DNA of 46,472 nucleotides from Fidelibacterota bacterium (GTDB lineage: Bacteria > Fidelibacterota > UBA8477 > JABMPR01). This document shows positions 8,264 to 16,942 of this stretch, piece by piece. The notes beneath the pieces are model-generated. The model did not search any database, was not told the origin of the DNA, and saw nothing but the letters and a program-made list of their open reading frames with translations. Within the stretch, counting starts at the first letter, position 1, and every line of letters starts with the position of its first letter. Location of the stretch: positions 1 through 46,472 of the forward strand of contig JAERTH010000116.1 in NCBI GenBank assembly GCA_016844955.1. The letters run 5' to 3'. A program made the position numbers and the translations under genes.

Positions 8264-8322
8264 GGACATTGAGGCTCCCTGTCGGGGCGTAGCTCAACGA
8301 GCGAAGCCTGACCGAAACGTCC
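8264..8322. repeat. Long variant of the palindromic interspersed repeat
   Basis: It begins GGACATTGAG and ends ACCGAAACGTCC like the 25-nt copies, but about 34 extra bases lie between the arms. One arm has a single change (AACGTCC). It looks like the same element with an expanded loop. Confidence 0.65.
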
Positions 8323-8434
8323 ATTTATTCTGGATAGATTGTGGTTGTATTAGGCACCACAAAATCTCAAAGACACTAATTATCACAAAATTGTTGGTGG
8401 TACTTTGAGTTTTAGTGTTTTCGTGTCTTAGTGT

Positions 8435-9373
8435 TTAGTAAACTTCGTTTGTCAGACAATGAACCGAGCCACCGGCATAGCGAAAACTGTCCAGTGGAGT
8501 CACATAGCGTTGTATGCCAAGGTCCTGCAACTTCTCTTCAACACCTGGAGTGGTGAATTTGCTACTATTGACCATGATTCCCGGGGCGATTAGCGCGTTA
8601 ACGGCATAATCTCCCAGTCGGTCTGCTTCACCGGATGAATCCATGGCAGAGACTTCAATAACATCAACACCCAGGTCTCGGATGCTCTGCATACTTCTCG
8701 GGCATAGCTTGTCAGCGGTGACGATAACCGCCACCATACAATTTTCAACTGAGACAACTGGTGTAAAGACCGTATCGAGATGATACCCTTCAGATTCAAC
8801 CAGGATATAGTGATCTGGTCGAATGATTTCACGAACAAAATCATGACCCAGCTTATTTGAGCGTGAAAGCCCTCCGAAGTAAAAGCTGCCCCGTGCTGTC
8901 TCTAGATAATTGATGTCCCCACCCTCAAGCAGAGCGCCGGTAGGTAGGGTAACTACTGTTTTTCCCAATTTTGATTCGATGAGCCGGGTATGGAACTCGC
9001 CTTCATACATCCTATCCTGGACACTAAAGCGACTCTTGATCCAGATTCCCCTGAAAATCAAGCCGGAGTCTCGAATAAATACAGCATCATGATAAAGGCT
9101 GTCGGGTCGATTGAGTTCTTCAGGAAACGGAACAATATGCAAATGAAAGCCAGCTGTGAGCAGGGTATGCACAAAATTCAACCATTCCTGTCTTAGTGCG
9201 GACTGATCCGGAATAATTCCCTTCTCGTGAGCATACAAGGTGGCAAAGTTGATGCTGGATTCTGTTTCTCCCTGGTGAATAGGATAACCTTTATGCCACA
9301 TACCGCGGACATCTTTAGTAACGGGGGCGAGACCCAATAAAATGATCTCTCGATTGTGTAGGTTTTGATTCAT
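8435..9373 (-). CDS. Amidinotransferase-fold hydrolase (dimethylargininase / arginine deiminase-like)
   Basis: The 312-residue protein belongs to the guanidino-modifying enzyme superfamily, which hydrolyses arginine, methylated arginine or similar guanidines through a Cys-His pair. The catalytic set is visible: DAVFIRD with D96 and R101, E150-GGD, H198-x-D200, and C306 near the C-terminus in GGSVHCLTNE. Length and the terminal Cys fit DDAH and related citrulline-forming enzymes. Which guanidine it uses cannot be read from the sequence; dimethylarginine, arginine and agmatine are all possible. ATG at 9373. It is a single gene between a repeat-rich spacer and the insertion sequence. Confidence 0.82.
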   Translation of the reverse strand: MNQNLHNREIILLGLAPVTKDVRGMWHKGYPIHQGETESSINFATLYAHEKGIIPDQSALRQEWLNFVHTLLTAGFHLHIVPFPEELNRPDSLYHDAVFIRDSGLIFRGIWIKSRFSVQDRMYEGEFHTRLIESKLGKTVVTLPTGALLEGGDINYLETARGSFYFGGLSRSNKLGHDFVREIIRPDHYILVESEGYHLDTVFTPVVSVENCMVAVIVTADKLCPRSMQSIRDLGVDVIEVSAMDSSGEADRLGDYAVNALIAPGIMVNSSKFTTPGVEEKLQDLGIQRYVTPLDSFRYAGGSVHCLTNEVY

Positions 9374-9389
9374 GCGTGGAAGATAGGCT

Positions 9390-9427
9390 GAAAGTTAGAA
9401 GTTAGTAGTTAGTAGTTAGCGGTTAGA
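9390..9427. repeat. Short AGTTAG-type repeat
   Basis: AGTTAG occurs four times in close succession (AAGTTAGAAGTTAGTAGTTA and onward) between the deiminase start and the insertion sequence. It is low-complexity sequence with no visible role. Confidence 0.6.
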
Positions 9428-9433
9428 TGATAA

Positions 9434-9482
9434 ATGCCACTACATCGTGGACTCTATTCTGTGCCATAACATCGTGGACTCT
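9434..9482. repeat. Left terminal repeat pair of the insertion sequence
   Basis: Two direct copies of the motif TGCCA(C/T)(T/A)ACATCGTGGACTCT lie at 9434-9454 and 9462-9482, 28 bp apart start to start. They probably serve as transposase binding sites. Confidence 0.85.
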
Positions 9483-9623
9483 CTTGCAACAAATCAAGAT
9501 GTAAAAAGTAAGAAGGAATAAACTTAGTGGGAGTAACTGTGCATAAAAAGTAGCGATCAAGAGCGACAGACAGCTATTGATAGATATTTAAATGACGAAC
9601 AACCAAAAAGTATTTATGTCTCA

Positions 9624-10724
9624 ATGGGAAGATCAAAGTCCTGGTTTTTCAAATGGCTTGACAGATACAAGTCAGGTGAAGTAGAATGGTATATTGATAG
9701 CCCCAGAAGTCCAAAAGCGGTTTCGCGAAAAACAAATTGTGAAATGGAAGAGATCATCAAATTGACCCGCCAGAGTCTTTATAATCAGGACGTGTTCTAT
9801 GGTGCCCAAGCCATCCATTGGGAGCTCTCTGAACAGGGTATTTCATTTCTACCCTCCTTAATAACAATCAACAGGATTATCAGTCGTAATGATCTCACAC
9901 ATCGTCGTACAGGACGCTATGAGTCCAAGGGTATTCCCTACCCACAGTTTGAGACAAAGGTTCCTAATTATCGTCACCAGTTGGATTTTGTTGGCCCTCG
10001 TCATTTAAGAACTAAAGGAAAGGCAATACGTTTTTACAGTCTTAATGTTGTAGATCTAGCTACAGGGCGATGTGGAACTCAGCCTTTATGCAATAAGAGT
10101 GGGAATGCTGTATATGATACTATATGGGGAATCTGGAAGCGTTTAGGCATGCTCAAACATCTCCAAGTCGACAATGAATTCGCCTTCTATGGTAGCCCAA
10201 CTCATCCACGTGGAATGGGTCCGTTAATCAGGTTATGTCTTAAGTACAATATTGAACTATGGTTTACTCCTCCTGCTGAGCCATGGAGAAATGGAGTAGT
10301 AGAACAGTTCAATTTTCACCACCAGCAGAAGTTTTTGGATCGTGTTGTTATGAAAAGTAAAGCGGAGCTTGAGGCAGGCTCTTTAAAATATGAGTACAAG
10401 CATAACAGCCGATACCGTTACAGCAAATTAGGAGGTAAAACACCGCTGGCTGCTTTAGAAAATCAAAAGGGAGTCAAGCTTCGATTTCCTGATCCAAAGG
10501 AACCAGTTCCTTCCATGTCCTTAGCAAAATCTAAGACTGGAAGCTATCATTTGATCAGGCATATACGTGGTGATGGTGTCCTCAATGTTTTTGGTGAGAA
10601 GTTTACACTTCCTCCAGAGCTTCAATATGAATATGTGGTAGCAACTGTGGATGTTGAGCAGCAACGATTATTAATCTTTCATGACAAAATACAGAGGCTT
10701 GACTATGAATATATATTACGTTGA
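9624..10724 (+). CDS. DDE transposase of the IS481/IS3-like group
   Basis: The transposase (366 aa from ATG 9624) has an rve-type integrase core: D121 in HQLDFVG, D183 in LQVDNEF, and E227 in PWRNGVVEQF. The helix-turn-helix starts before this ATG. The same frame is open back to 9537 and encodes RQTAIDRYLNDEQPKSIYVS, so the true protein probably begins near 9537-9545 from a non-standard codon (CTG or ATA), or the native start has been lost. The second Asp to Glu spacing is longer than the usual 35 because of an insert around SPTHPRGMG. Confidence 0.9.
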   Translation: MGRSKSWFFKWLDRYKSGEVEWYIDSPRSPKAVSRKTNCEMEEIIKLTRQSLYNQDVFYGAQAIHWELSEQGISFLPSLITINRIISRNDLTHRRTGRYESKGIPYPQFETKVPNYRHQLDFVGPRHLRTKGKAIRFYSLNVVDLATGRCGTQPLCNKSGNAVYDTIWGIWKRLGMLKHLQVDNEFAFYGSPTHPRGMGPLIRLCLKYNIELWFTPPAEPWRNGVVEQFNFHHQQKFLDRVVMKSKAELEAGSLKYEYKHNSRYRYSKLGGKTPLAALENQKGVKLRFPDPKEPVPSMSLAKSKTGSYHLIRHIRGDGVLNVFGEKFTLPPELQYEYVVATVDVEQQRLLIFHDKIQRLDYEYILR

Positions 10725-10757
10725 AGAAGCTAACTTAAATGAACAATGTTTTAGATA

Positions 10758-10804
10758 AGTCTACGATGTGGTGGCACTTTTTAGAGTCCACGATGTTATG
10801 GCAC
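10758..10804. repeat. Right terminal repeat pair of the insertion sequence
   Basis: Inverted copies of the left motif lie at 10758-10777 (AAGTCTACGATGTGGTGGCA) and 10783-10804 (starting AGAGTCCACGATGTTATGGC). The second is the perfect partner of 9461-9482. Confidence 0.85.
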
Positions 10805-10811
10805 TCATCAA

Positions 10812-11855
10812 CTAGCCGTTAGATTTCTGGATTCCTTCCCATAGCCCCTGCAAATACATCAGTCCCATCGCTCGATCATACAAGCCATAGCCTGGCGTTC
10901 CTGTCTCCCCCCAGATCATACGCCCGTGGTCTGGTCGCATGGGACCCTCATATTTATGCTGGTACAATTTCTTCATGATGGCATGCATATCCAATTCACC
11001 AAATTCAGATGGGTGTGGAGCTTCATGGAATTTTTTCTCTGTATCATGTTGGATGTTTCTCAGATGAACGAAATTGATGCGTTGCTGTTTAGCGAATACA
11101 TCTGCGGCCTCAACCATATCTATTGATTGGTTTGCTCCCAGGGAGCCTGTACACAGGGTTATTCCATTGGCTGGTGAGTCCACAGTGTCAACCAGACGCT
11201 GCAGTCCCTCAATACCGGTAATGATGCGCGGCAACCCAAACACAGACCAGGGTGGATCATCCGGATGAATGGCCATAAGTACACCTGATGCTTCAGCAAC
11301 CGGTATGACTTTACTCAGGAAGTATTCCAAATTATTCCAGAGTTGTTCCGCGCTCATGGCCTGATAGGCACTCAGTAGCTCATTCAGTTCTTCAGCAGAA
11401 TACTTGACCCAGGCTGGCATATCTGGTGTTCCGTCAGAAAAATCAAAATTTGAGAGTTTTTCCTCATCATACTCTAGGGCAGTGGCACCATCTTCGAGCT
11501 CATGCTCAAGATCAGTTCTCACCCAATCGAATACGGGCATAAAATTATAACAGAGAACAGGGATTCCCACCTTCCCCAAATTGCGAATGCTCTCACAATA
11601 ATTTGCGATCCACCGATCGCGGTCTCCCCTGCCCAGCTTTATTTCTTCATGAATTGGAATGCTCTCAATAACACTCAACTTCAACCCAGCCGCTTCAATT
11701 GTCTCTTTCAGCTCAGCGATGGCCTCTACCGACCATACGTCGCCTACGGGGAGCTCAAACAAAGAGCCCACCACATCTCTCACACCCGGGATTTGACGGA
11801 TATATTCCAGAGTTACAGGATCATTTTCACCAAACCATCTAAAACTTGAATACAT
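10812..11855 (-). CDS. uxuA: Mannonate dehydratase
   Basis: It dehydrates D-mannonate to 2-keto-3-deoxygluconate, the last step of the glucuronate branch. The start is ATG 11855 (347 aa, N-terminus MYSSFRWFGENDPV) with AGGAG seven bases upstream; a longer open frame to 12026 runs into the SDR gene and is not real. Typical UxuA segments are present, including HPDDPP, a CTGS motif, FVHLRN, then HPSEFGELD and PMRPDHGR near the C-terminus, the metal-binding region. It is the shorter, Bacillus-like form. Last gene of the 15-gene operon, 13 nt after the SDR, and 7 nt from the insertion sequence. Confidence 0.94.
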   Translation of the reverse strand: MYSSFRWFGENDPVTLEYIRQIPGVRDVVGSLFELPVGDVWSVEAIAELKETIEAAGLKLSVIESIPIHEEIKLGRGDRDRWIANYCESIRNLGKVGIPVLCYNFMPVFDWVRTDLEHELEDGATALEYDEEKLSNFDFSDGTPDMPAWVKYSAEELNELLSAYQAMSAEQLWNNLEYFLSKVIPVAEASGVLMAIHPDDPPWSVFGLPRIITGIEGLQRLVDTVDSPANGITLCTGSLGANQSIDMVEAADVFAKQQRINFVHLRNIQHDTEKKFHEAPHPSEFGELDMHAIMKKLYQHKYEGPMRPDHGRMIWGETGTPGYGLYDRAMGLMYLQGLWEGIQKSNG

Positions 11856-11868
11856 GCAATACTCCTGA

Positions 11869-12675
11869 TCAAACGCCGCTATACGCTGAAAATCCACCAT
11901 CCACCGGTATGACTGCTCCAGTAACAAACCTGGAAGCATCAGAAGCCAGCCAGATGGCACTACCGATGAGGTCTTCGGGTGACCCAAATCGAGCTTGTGG
12001 GGTGTGATCAATGATTTTATTGCCACGCTCGGTTAGCTCTCCCGTGTCCTTATCCGTGAGTAGAAATCGATTCTGCTCAGTGAGAAAGAAGCCTGGGGCC
12101 AGTGCATTCACTCTTAAATCAGGTGAATATTCCTGGGCCAGATGGACTGCCAGCCAATGGGTGAAGTTTGATACGCCAGCCTTGGCAGCAGAATACCCCA
12201 ACACACGGGTCATGGGGCGAGTAGCGCTCATGGAGGAGATGTTGATGATATTCCCGGTGTTTGATTCAGCGAAATATTTCCCAAAAACTTGAGATGGCAG
12301 GATGGTGCCACTGAGATTCAGTTTAGTTACGAATTCGAGACTTTCCTGTGGAATATCAAAAAATGATAGATCAGGTGAAGTTGTCGCACCGGGAGAATTG
12401 CCTCCGGCACCATTGACCAGTATGTCAACCCCGCCCAGTTCGCTGATACAGGTTTCCAGTGCTGTTAAAATGCTGGCTTTGTCCAGAACATTGACTTCAA
12501 CGCCTATATGTCCTGAGCCAAGCTGCCTGGCCAGGTCCTGTGCGCGATCCACTGCCAGATCCAGAATAGCGATTCTGGCACCTGCCTCTGCAAATCCTTG
12601 GACCAATGAAGCCCCCAGGACTCCTGCCCCACCTGTAATGGCAATTCTTTTGCCATTTAAATCAAACATATTCAT
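11869..12675 (-). CDS. SDR-family D-mannonate oxidoreductase (fructuronate reductase), UxuB/YjmF type
   Basis: A 268-residue short-chain dehydrogenase with the NAD(P)-binding glycine motif TGGAGVLG (14-21), NGAGG, catalytic Ser in INISSMSA and YxxxK in YSAAK. Position next to uxuA and uxaC, and likeness to Bacillus YjmF, point to reduction of D-fructuronate to D-mannonate. It is unrelated in fold to E. coli UxuB. ATG at 12675; a second ATG at 12669 is possible. Acidic D38 after beta-2 (ILDLA) favours NAD(H). 26 nt after dctM and 13 nt before uxuA. Confidence 0.85.
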   Translation of the reverse strand: MNMFDLNGKRIAITGGAGVLGASLVQGFAEAGARIAILDLAVDRAQDLARQLGSGHIGVEVNVLDKASILTALETCISELGGVDILVNGAGGNSPGATTSPDLSFFDIPQESLEFVTKLNLSGTILPSQVFGKYFAESNTGNIINISSMSATRPMTRVLGYSAAKAGVSNFTHWLAVHLAQEYSPDLRVNALAPGFFLTEQNRFLLTDKDTGELTERGNKIIDHTPQARFGSPEDLIGSAIWLASDASRFVTGAVIPVDGGFSAYSGV

Positions 12676-12701
12676 GTAAATATTTTATCCTTATTATTTT
12701 T

Positions 12702-14000
12702 CTAGATATACCCAAATAGTCTCGGTAATGCTTCTGTCAACCATGGGATGTAAGTGATCAACATTAATACTGCGATCATCACGACATAAAAGGGTAACAG
12801 GGACTTGGCCAAATTGCCGATGGTGGTCTTGCCAATCCCGCATCCAACGAATAGCACCGTTCCAACGGGTGGTGTAGTTAATCCAATGCACAGGTTCAAT
12901 ATCATCATGATACCAAAATGCAGTGGCGAAATACCCAGAGTTGCCACTACGGGCAGAAATATGGGCGTAAAGATCAGGACAGCTGGTGTCATATCCATAA
13001 AGGTTCCGACTACCAGGAGGATCAGATTGATGATTAGCAGGATGAGGAATTTGCTCTCAGTCATGCTCACCAGGGCATGACTGATACTCTGAGGGATATT
13101 TTCATAGGAAAGAATCCAGGACATGGCAGATGAAGCACCAATGAGGAGCATGACCATGGCTGTGATTTCAACCGTTCTCAGCAATATTTCATGGAGCTGT
13201 TTTACTTTCACCTCCTTGTAAAACACCACAGAGAGTAATAGCGAATAGAGCACCGCTATTGCCGAGGCTTCGGTTGCTGTAAATATGCCTCCAATGATTC
13301 CACCGATTACGATGACAATCAACATGAGACTTGGGATGGCATCAGCCAGCTTTCTGAAGGTGTAGATTAGTGTTGGTCGATCGCCTTTGGGATATTTCCT
13401 GATGGTTGCAATAATTGCAGCAGCACCAATCAAACCCAGACCCAATAAGATCCCCGGGATATACCCCGCGATAAAAAGCGCAGCGATGGAAACCCCTCCA
13501 CTTGCCAGAGAATACACAATCAGAATATTGCTGGGTGGGATGAGTAATCCGGTGGTCGAGGCGGTAACGGTAAGAGCAGTATTGAAATTTTTATCGTAAC
13601 CTTCTTTGTTCATCACCGGGATCATAAATCCACCGATTGCAGTGGTAGCAGCAGCTGCGGACCCTGAAATTGCACCAAAGAACATACAGGCCACCACATT
13701 GACATATGCCAAGCCGCCGGGGAACATCCCGACCAGGACTTTTGCAAAATCTATCAGACGTCGAGCGATACCTCCACGCCCCATGAGCTGTCCAGATAGA
13801 ATAAAGAAGGGAATTGCCAGGAGGGCAAAACTATCAATACCTGTAGCCATTCGCTGGGCAATGGTTGTTATGGCTGGCCCAACAGGAATGGTGAATAACA
13901 TTGTGAACATGGTTGAGAGTCCAATGCTGAAGGCTATGGGTACATTGAAGGCAACCAGAATAATGAAACTGACAATGAGAACCAGTATTGACATATCCAT
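12702..14000 (-). CDS. dctM: TRAP transporter large permease, DctM type
   Basis: The 432-residue membrane protein is the ion-coupled permease of a tripartite ATP-independent periplasmic transporter. About 12 hydrophobic segments are visible, with family motifs such as SGSAAAATTAIGGFMIP and the IPPSNILIVYS segment. It starts at ATG 14000 in a TAATG overlap with the dctQ stop. Given its neighbours, the cargo is most likely glucuronate, an unsaturated uronate or a short oligouronide. The family also carries dicarboxylates and sialic acid. Confidence 0.94.
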   Translation of the reverse strand: MDMSILVLIVSFIILVAFNVPIAFSIGLSTMFTMLFTIPVGPAITTIAQRMATGIDSFALLAIPFFILSGQLMGRGGIARRLIDFAKVLVGMFPGGLAYVNVVACMFFGAISGSAAAATTAIGGFMIPVMNKEGYDKNFNTALTVTASTTGLLIPPSNILIVYSLASGGVSIAALFIAGYIPGILLGLGLIGAAAIIATIRKYPKGDRPTLIYTFRKLADAIPSLMLIVIVIGGIIGGIFTATEASAIAVLYSLLLSVVFYKEVKVKQLHEILLRTVEITAMVMLLIGASSAMSWILSYENIPQSISHALVSMTESKFLILLIINLILLVVGTFMDMTPAVLIFTPIFLPVVATLGISPLHFGIMMILNLCIGLTTPPVGTVLFVGCGIGKTTIGNLAKSLLPFYVVMIAVLMLITYIPWLTEALPRLFGYI

Positions 14001-14494
14001 TACTTCACCTCCTCAGTTATCTCTCGACCTTTTATAGCATCGAGAATGACATCCAGTGAGTAGATAATCATGATGGTACCACTCAGAGGCAAAACTGTAT
14101 AGATATACCCCATTTTTATCCCAAGGGAGGCTGAAATTTGCTTCAGGGTAAAGGTGAGTGAAACGAGTTTAATCCCACCTATTACCAGGATCAAGGCAGA
14201 GAAGAGGATGATTGCCAGATAGATACCAATCATGAGCATATCTTTCTGACGACCATGCAATTTTGTGGTCATGATATCGATCCCCAGGTGTGCCCTGGTT
14301 CGTAGCGCATAGGCCCCTCCCAGAACGCCAATCCAGATCAATAGAAAGCGGGCGAGTTCTTCAGTATATGAACTTGGTGATGTCATTAGAAACCGGGTAA
14401 ACACTTGCCAGGTAACCACCAGGACTATGGCAGCCATGAGGAAAACCAGAAAGTTGGATAACAATTTATCGATCAGTGCAATTAGAGATTTCAT
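14000..14494 (-). CDS. dctQ: TRAP transporter small permease, DctQ type
   Basis: The 164-residue protein has four hydrophobic segments and the TSPSSYTEELARFLLIWIG region typical of DctQ subunits, which bridge the binding protein and DctM. It overlaps dctP by four bases (ATGA) and dctM by one (TAATG), so all three TRAP parts are coupled in the order P, Q, M. Confidence 0.93.
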   Translation of the reverse strand: MKSLIALIDKLLSNFLVFLMAAIVLVVTWQVFTRFLMTSPSSYTEELARFLLIWIGVLGGAYALRTRAHLGIDIMTTKLHGRQKDMLMIGIYLAIILFSALILVIGGIKLVSLTFTLKQISASLGIKMGYIYTVLPLSGTIMIIYSLDVILDAIKGREITEEVK

Positions 14495-15510
14495 GCGTCT
14501 ATATCCTCAACGGTTTCAATAGCATCAATTTCCTGAATGAGATCATAAACAGGTGTCCCCTTATAGCTCTCGTGCATGTCCCTCACCGATGCCTGAAATG
14601 GCGATTTTGCTGGATATATCACTTCTACACCGGCTTTTTTCACTTCTGTCAGCGCATGATCTGTTGATTCTTTCCAGAGTTTTCTCTGATAAATCACAGA
14701 TTCGTCAACAGACTCCTGTAACCATCCCTGCTGTTCCTTTGAAAGTGACTTCCAGACAACTGTGCTGATAAGGAGAATATCTGGAACGGAGGTGTGCTCA
14801 TCCAGGGAATAATACTTACAGACTTCATAGTGTTTGGAAAGATAGAAGCTGGGAGGATTGTTTTCTGCCCCATCCACAACGCCCTGCTGCAAGGCGGTAT
14901 AGAGTTCTCCCCAACTGATGGGTGTGGCAGAACCACCTAGCGCCTGTACCATTTGAACTGCAGTTTGGCTCTTCATCACTCTAATTTTTAAGCCCTGAAG
15001 ATCCACAGGTGAATTAACCGGGTTCTCCTTGGTGTAAAAACTTCGGCTACCAGCGTCATAGTAGCCCAGACCTCTTAGCCTGAAATCCTGTCCAGCCAGG
15101 AGGATATCCCTCCCAATTTGGCCCTTTAATATCTGCCACAAATGTTGTTCACTGCGAAACACATATGGAATGCTAAATAGCTTCATTTCAGGCACAAATG
15201 ATTCCATAGGACTGGCGGAGACCTTGGTCATGGCCAGACTACCTATCTGTAGTAATTCAATCAGTTCGCGCTCTCCCCCGAGTTGACCGGATGGATAGAT
15301 GTCCATTTGCATTTGTCCCCGAGATTTTTCAGACAAACGCTCCGACATAAAAACCATGGCCTGATGTACTGGATGTGAGGGATCAAGTCCGTGAGCCAAC
15401 TTAATGATAGTCTTATCAGAACGGACAGTACATGACGAAAGCACAGTTAACACGAATAGAACTATGAATATTGAATGTTTTCCCAGTTTTGACATATGAG
15501 AATCTTTCAT
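14491..15510 (-). CDS. dctP: TRAP transporter substrate-binding protein, DctP type, lipoprotein
   Basis: A 339-residue solute-binding protein that captures the substrate in the periplasm. The signal peptide ends in a lipobox LSSC with Cys at 27, so it is probably membrane-anchored. Conserved TRAP features include SGQLGGERELIELLQIG, the LKIRVMKS segment with the carboxylate-binding Arg, and NNPPSFYLSKHYEV. The start is ATG 15510, one base after the uxaC stop; ATG 15495 is an alternative. The uronate operon context suggests a hexuronate ligand. Confidence 0.92.
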   Translation of the reverse strand: MKDSHMSKLGKHSIFIVLFVLTVLSSCTVRSDKTIIKLAHGLDPSHPVHQAMVFMSERLSEKSRGQMQMDIYPSGQLGGERELIELLQIGSLAMTKVSASPMESFVPEMKLFSIPYVFRSEQHLWQILKGQIGRDILLAGQDFRLRGLGYYDAGSRSFYTKENPVNSPVDLQGLKIRVMKSQTAVQMVQALGGSATPISWGELYTALQQGVVDGAENNPPSFYLSKHYEVCKYYSLDEHTSVPDILLISTVVWKSLSKEQQGWLQESVDESVIYQRKLWKESTDHALTEVKKAGVEVIYPAKSPFQASVRDMHESYKGTPVYDLIQEIDAIETVEDIDA

Positions 15511-15511
15511 G

Positions 15512-16942
15512 TTAGAGGTTGTAGGCGGACTTTACCAGATCGTAGGCCAATGCTTTGCCCATCTCACGGGCAGTGTTCAGCTCTATACGGTGGGTAGCCA
15601 CCAGGGTTGCCAGATAATTTGAGTCAACTCGACGACTCAAATCATGACGAGCAGGAATTGAGAGCAATGCGCGGGTATCATCATTAAATCCAACCGTGTT
15701 ATAGATAGATGCAGTCTCTGTGGTCAATTGACGAAAGCGGGTCATACCATCAATACTGTCATTAAACCACCAGGCAGGACCCAATTTGAGCGCAGGATAA
15801 TGACCAGCCAATGGGGCCATCTCGCGAGCATAATTGGTTTCGTCCAAGGTGAAAATGATAAGCTTAAATTTTAGGTTGTTGCCATGTTTGTTTAGCAAAG
15901 CATGCAGATTGCGGGTGTATTCGGTCTGAATAGGAATATCGGCCCCTTTATCTGCACCAAATGTTTTCATCACCTGGTCATTATGATTTCTATATGAGCC
16001 TGGATGAATCTGCATAACCAGTCCATCCTCTGTGCTCATCCGAGCCATTTCCATGAGCATGTGCCCACTAAACCTGGCTGCATCCTCTAGACTCACATCA
16101 CCCCTCAAAGCACTGGAGAAGATGCGCTCTGCCTCATTTGAGCTCAGTTCATGGGTATAGGGAGTTTCCACACCATGGTCAGTTGCTGTGGCTCCCATTT
16201 CCTTAAAAAATTTCCGGCGCTGTTCCAATGCTGAGATGTAAGTGGCAAAAGAATCCAGCTCCTCAGCAACCAGGGCCTCCAACTCATGAAGATTCTCTTT
16301 CCATTCAGGATGAAGCAGATTTGTCACTGAGTCAGGTCGAAATGTAGGTATTACCTGGCCTTCCCAGTCCGCATCTCGAATGGTCTGATGGTGTGCAAGG
16401 GTATGAGTGGCATTGTCTGTGGTGGAAATGAGCTCAATTTTGAATCTGTCCAGTATGTTGCGAGGCAGAAATTCTGTAGTTTTAAGCGCAGCATCAATGC
16501 TATCATAAAATAGTGGACCGGATTTTTCATTCAGTGTGTCATGGATGCCGAATACTTCATGAAAAACATGATCAAACCAGGCACCTACTGGTGTGCCTGC
16601 AAACAGGTAGTAGTTTCTGGCAAAAAGCTGCCAGATTTTTTTTGGATCTGTCTCAGTTGCCTGACCATCCAGTCTTTCGATCCCTAAATCTTCAAGCTTG
16701 ATACCCTGTGAATAGAGCATTCTGAACACATAATGATCTGGTATTATAAGCAGATTTGCGGGATCGCTGAATGGGTTATTCTCTGCAAACCAGCCTGGAT
16801 CAGTATGTCCATGTGGAGACAGAATGGGCAGGTCTTTCACTTCAGCGTATAACTCACTGGCAATGTTGCGAATAGCAGGGTCAGGACTGAAGAAGCGATT
16901 GGGATTAAGTCTGTTTTTCACAGATTTAATGGATGTATTCAA
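15512..16942 (-). CDS. uxaC: Glucuronate (uronate) isomerase
   Basis: The 476-residue enzyme converts D-glucuronate to D-fructuronate, and can act on galacturonate. The N-terminal LSPHGHTDPGWFAEN and the IIPDHYVFRMLYSQG segment are typical of UxaC, a metal-dependent amidohydrolase relative; the length is standard. It starts with TTG at 16942 within a TTGA overlap with galU. It supplies the substrate of the UxuB-type SDR and UxuA further down the operon. Confidence 0.95.
   Translation of the reverse strand: MNTSIKSVKNRLNPNRFFSPDPAIRNIASELYAEVKDLPILSPHGHTDPGWFAENNPFSDPANLLIIPDHYVFRMLYSQGIKLEDLGIERLDGQATETDPKKIWQLFARNYYLFAGTPVGAWFDHVFHEVFGIHDTLNEKSGPLFYDSIDAALKTTEFLPRNILDRFKIELISTTDNATHTLAHHQTIRDADWEGQVIPTFRPDSVTNLLHPEWKENLHELEALVAEELDSFATYISALEQRRKFFKEMGATATDHGVETPYTHELSSNEAERIFSSALRGDVSLEDAARFSGHMLMEMARMSTEDGLVMQIHPGSYRNHNDQVMKTFGADKGADIPIQTEYTRNLHALLNKHGNNLKFKLIIFTLDETNYAREMAPLAGHYPALKLGPAWWFNDSIDGMTRFRQLTTETASIYNTVGFNDDTRALLSIPARHDLSRRVDSNYLATLVATHRIELNTAREMGKALAYDLVKSAYNL

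Larger units (their letters stand above)
8086..8434. other. Intergenic spacer with dispersed repeats, no gene seen
   Basis: Between the rpsT terminator and the deiminase gene I see no credible coding frame. The spacer holds one short and one long copy of a palindromic GGACATT...AATGTCC element (8100-8124, 8264-8322). It also holds two loosely related stretches containing 'CACAAAAT(T/C)' (about 8178-8195 and 8361-8396) of the low-complexity kind often found as intergenic filler. Confidence 0.7.
9434..10804 (+). mobile_element. IS481/IS3-like insertion sequence with doubled terminal repeats
   Basis: One DDE transposase gene is bracketed by four copies of a 20-22 bp motif. On the left are TGCCACTACATCGTGGACTC (from 9434) and a second copy at 9461-9482. 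On the right are inverted copies at 10758-10777 and 10783-10804. The 9461-9482 copy matches 10783-10804 over 22 bp without error. The left outer copy best matches the right inner one. The element ends 7 nt from the uxuA stop. I could not identify a clear target-site duplication. Confidence 0.85.

Noticed and set aside
8264..8322. The long repeat as a riboswitch or small RNA.
   Set aside because: It is explained as an expanded copy of the interspersed palindrome; no promoter or T-run accompanies it.
9374..10830. Search for a target-site duplication flanking the insertion sequence (AGCGGTTAG left, AGCCGTTAG right).
   Set aside because: The similar 9-mers are not directly adjacent to the repeats and differ by one base, and the left one lies in a repetitive AGTTAG run.
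11856..12026. N-terminal 57-residue extension of mannonate dehydratase.
   Set aside because: It lies inside the SDR coding region and lacks homology; ATG 11855 has a strong ribosome binding site and gives the family's normal N-terminus.
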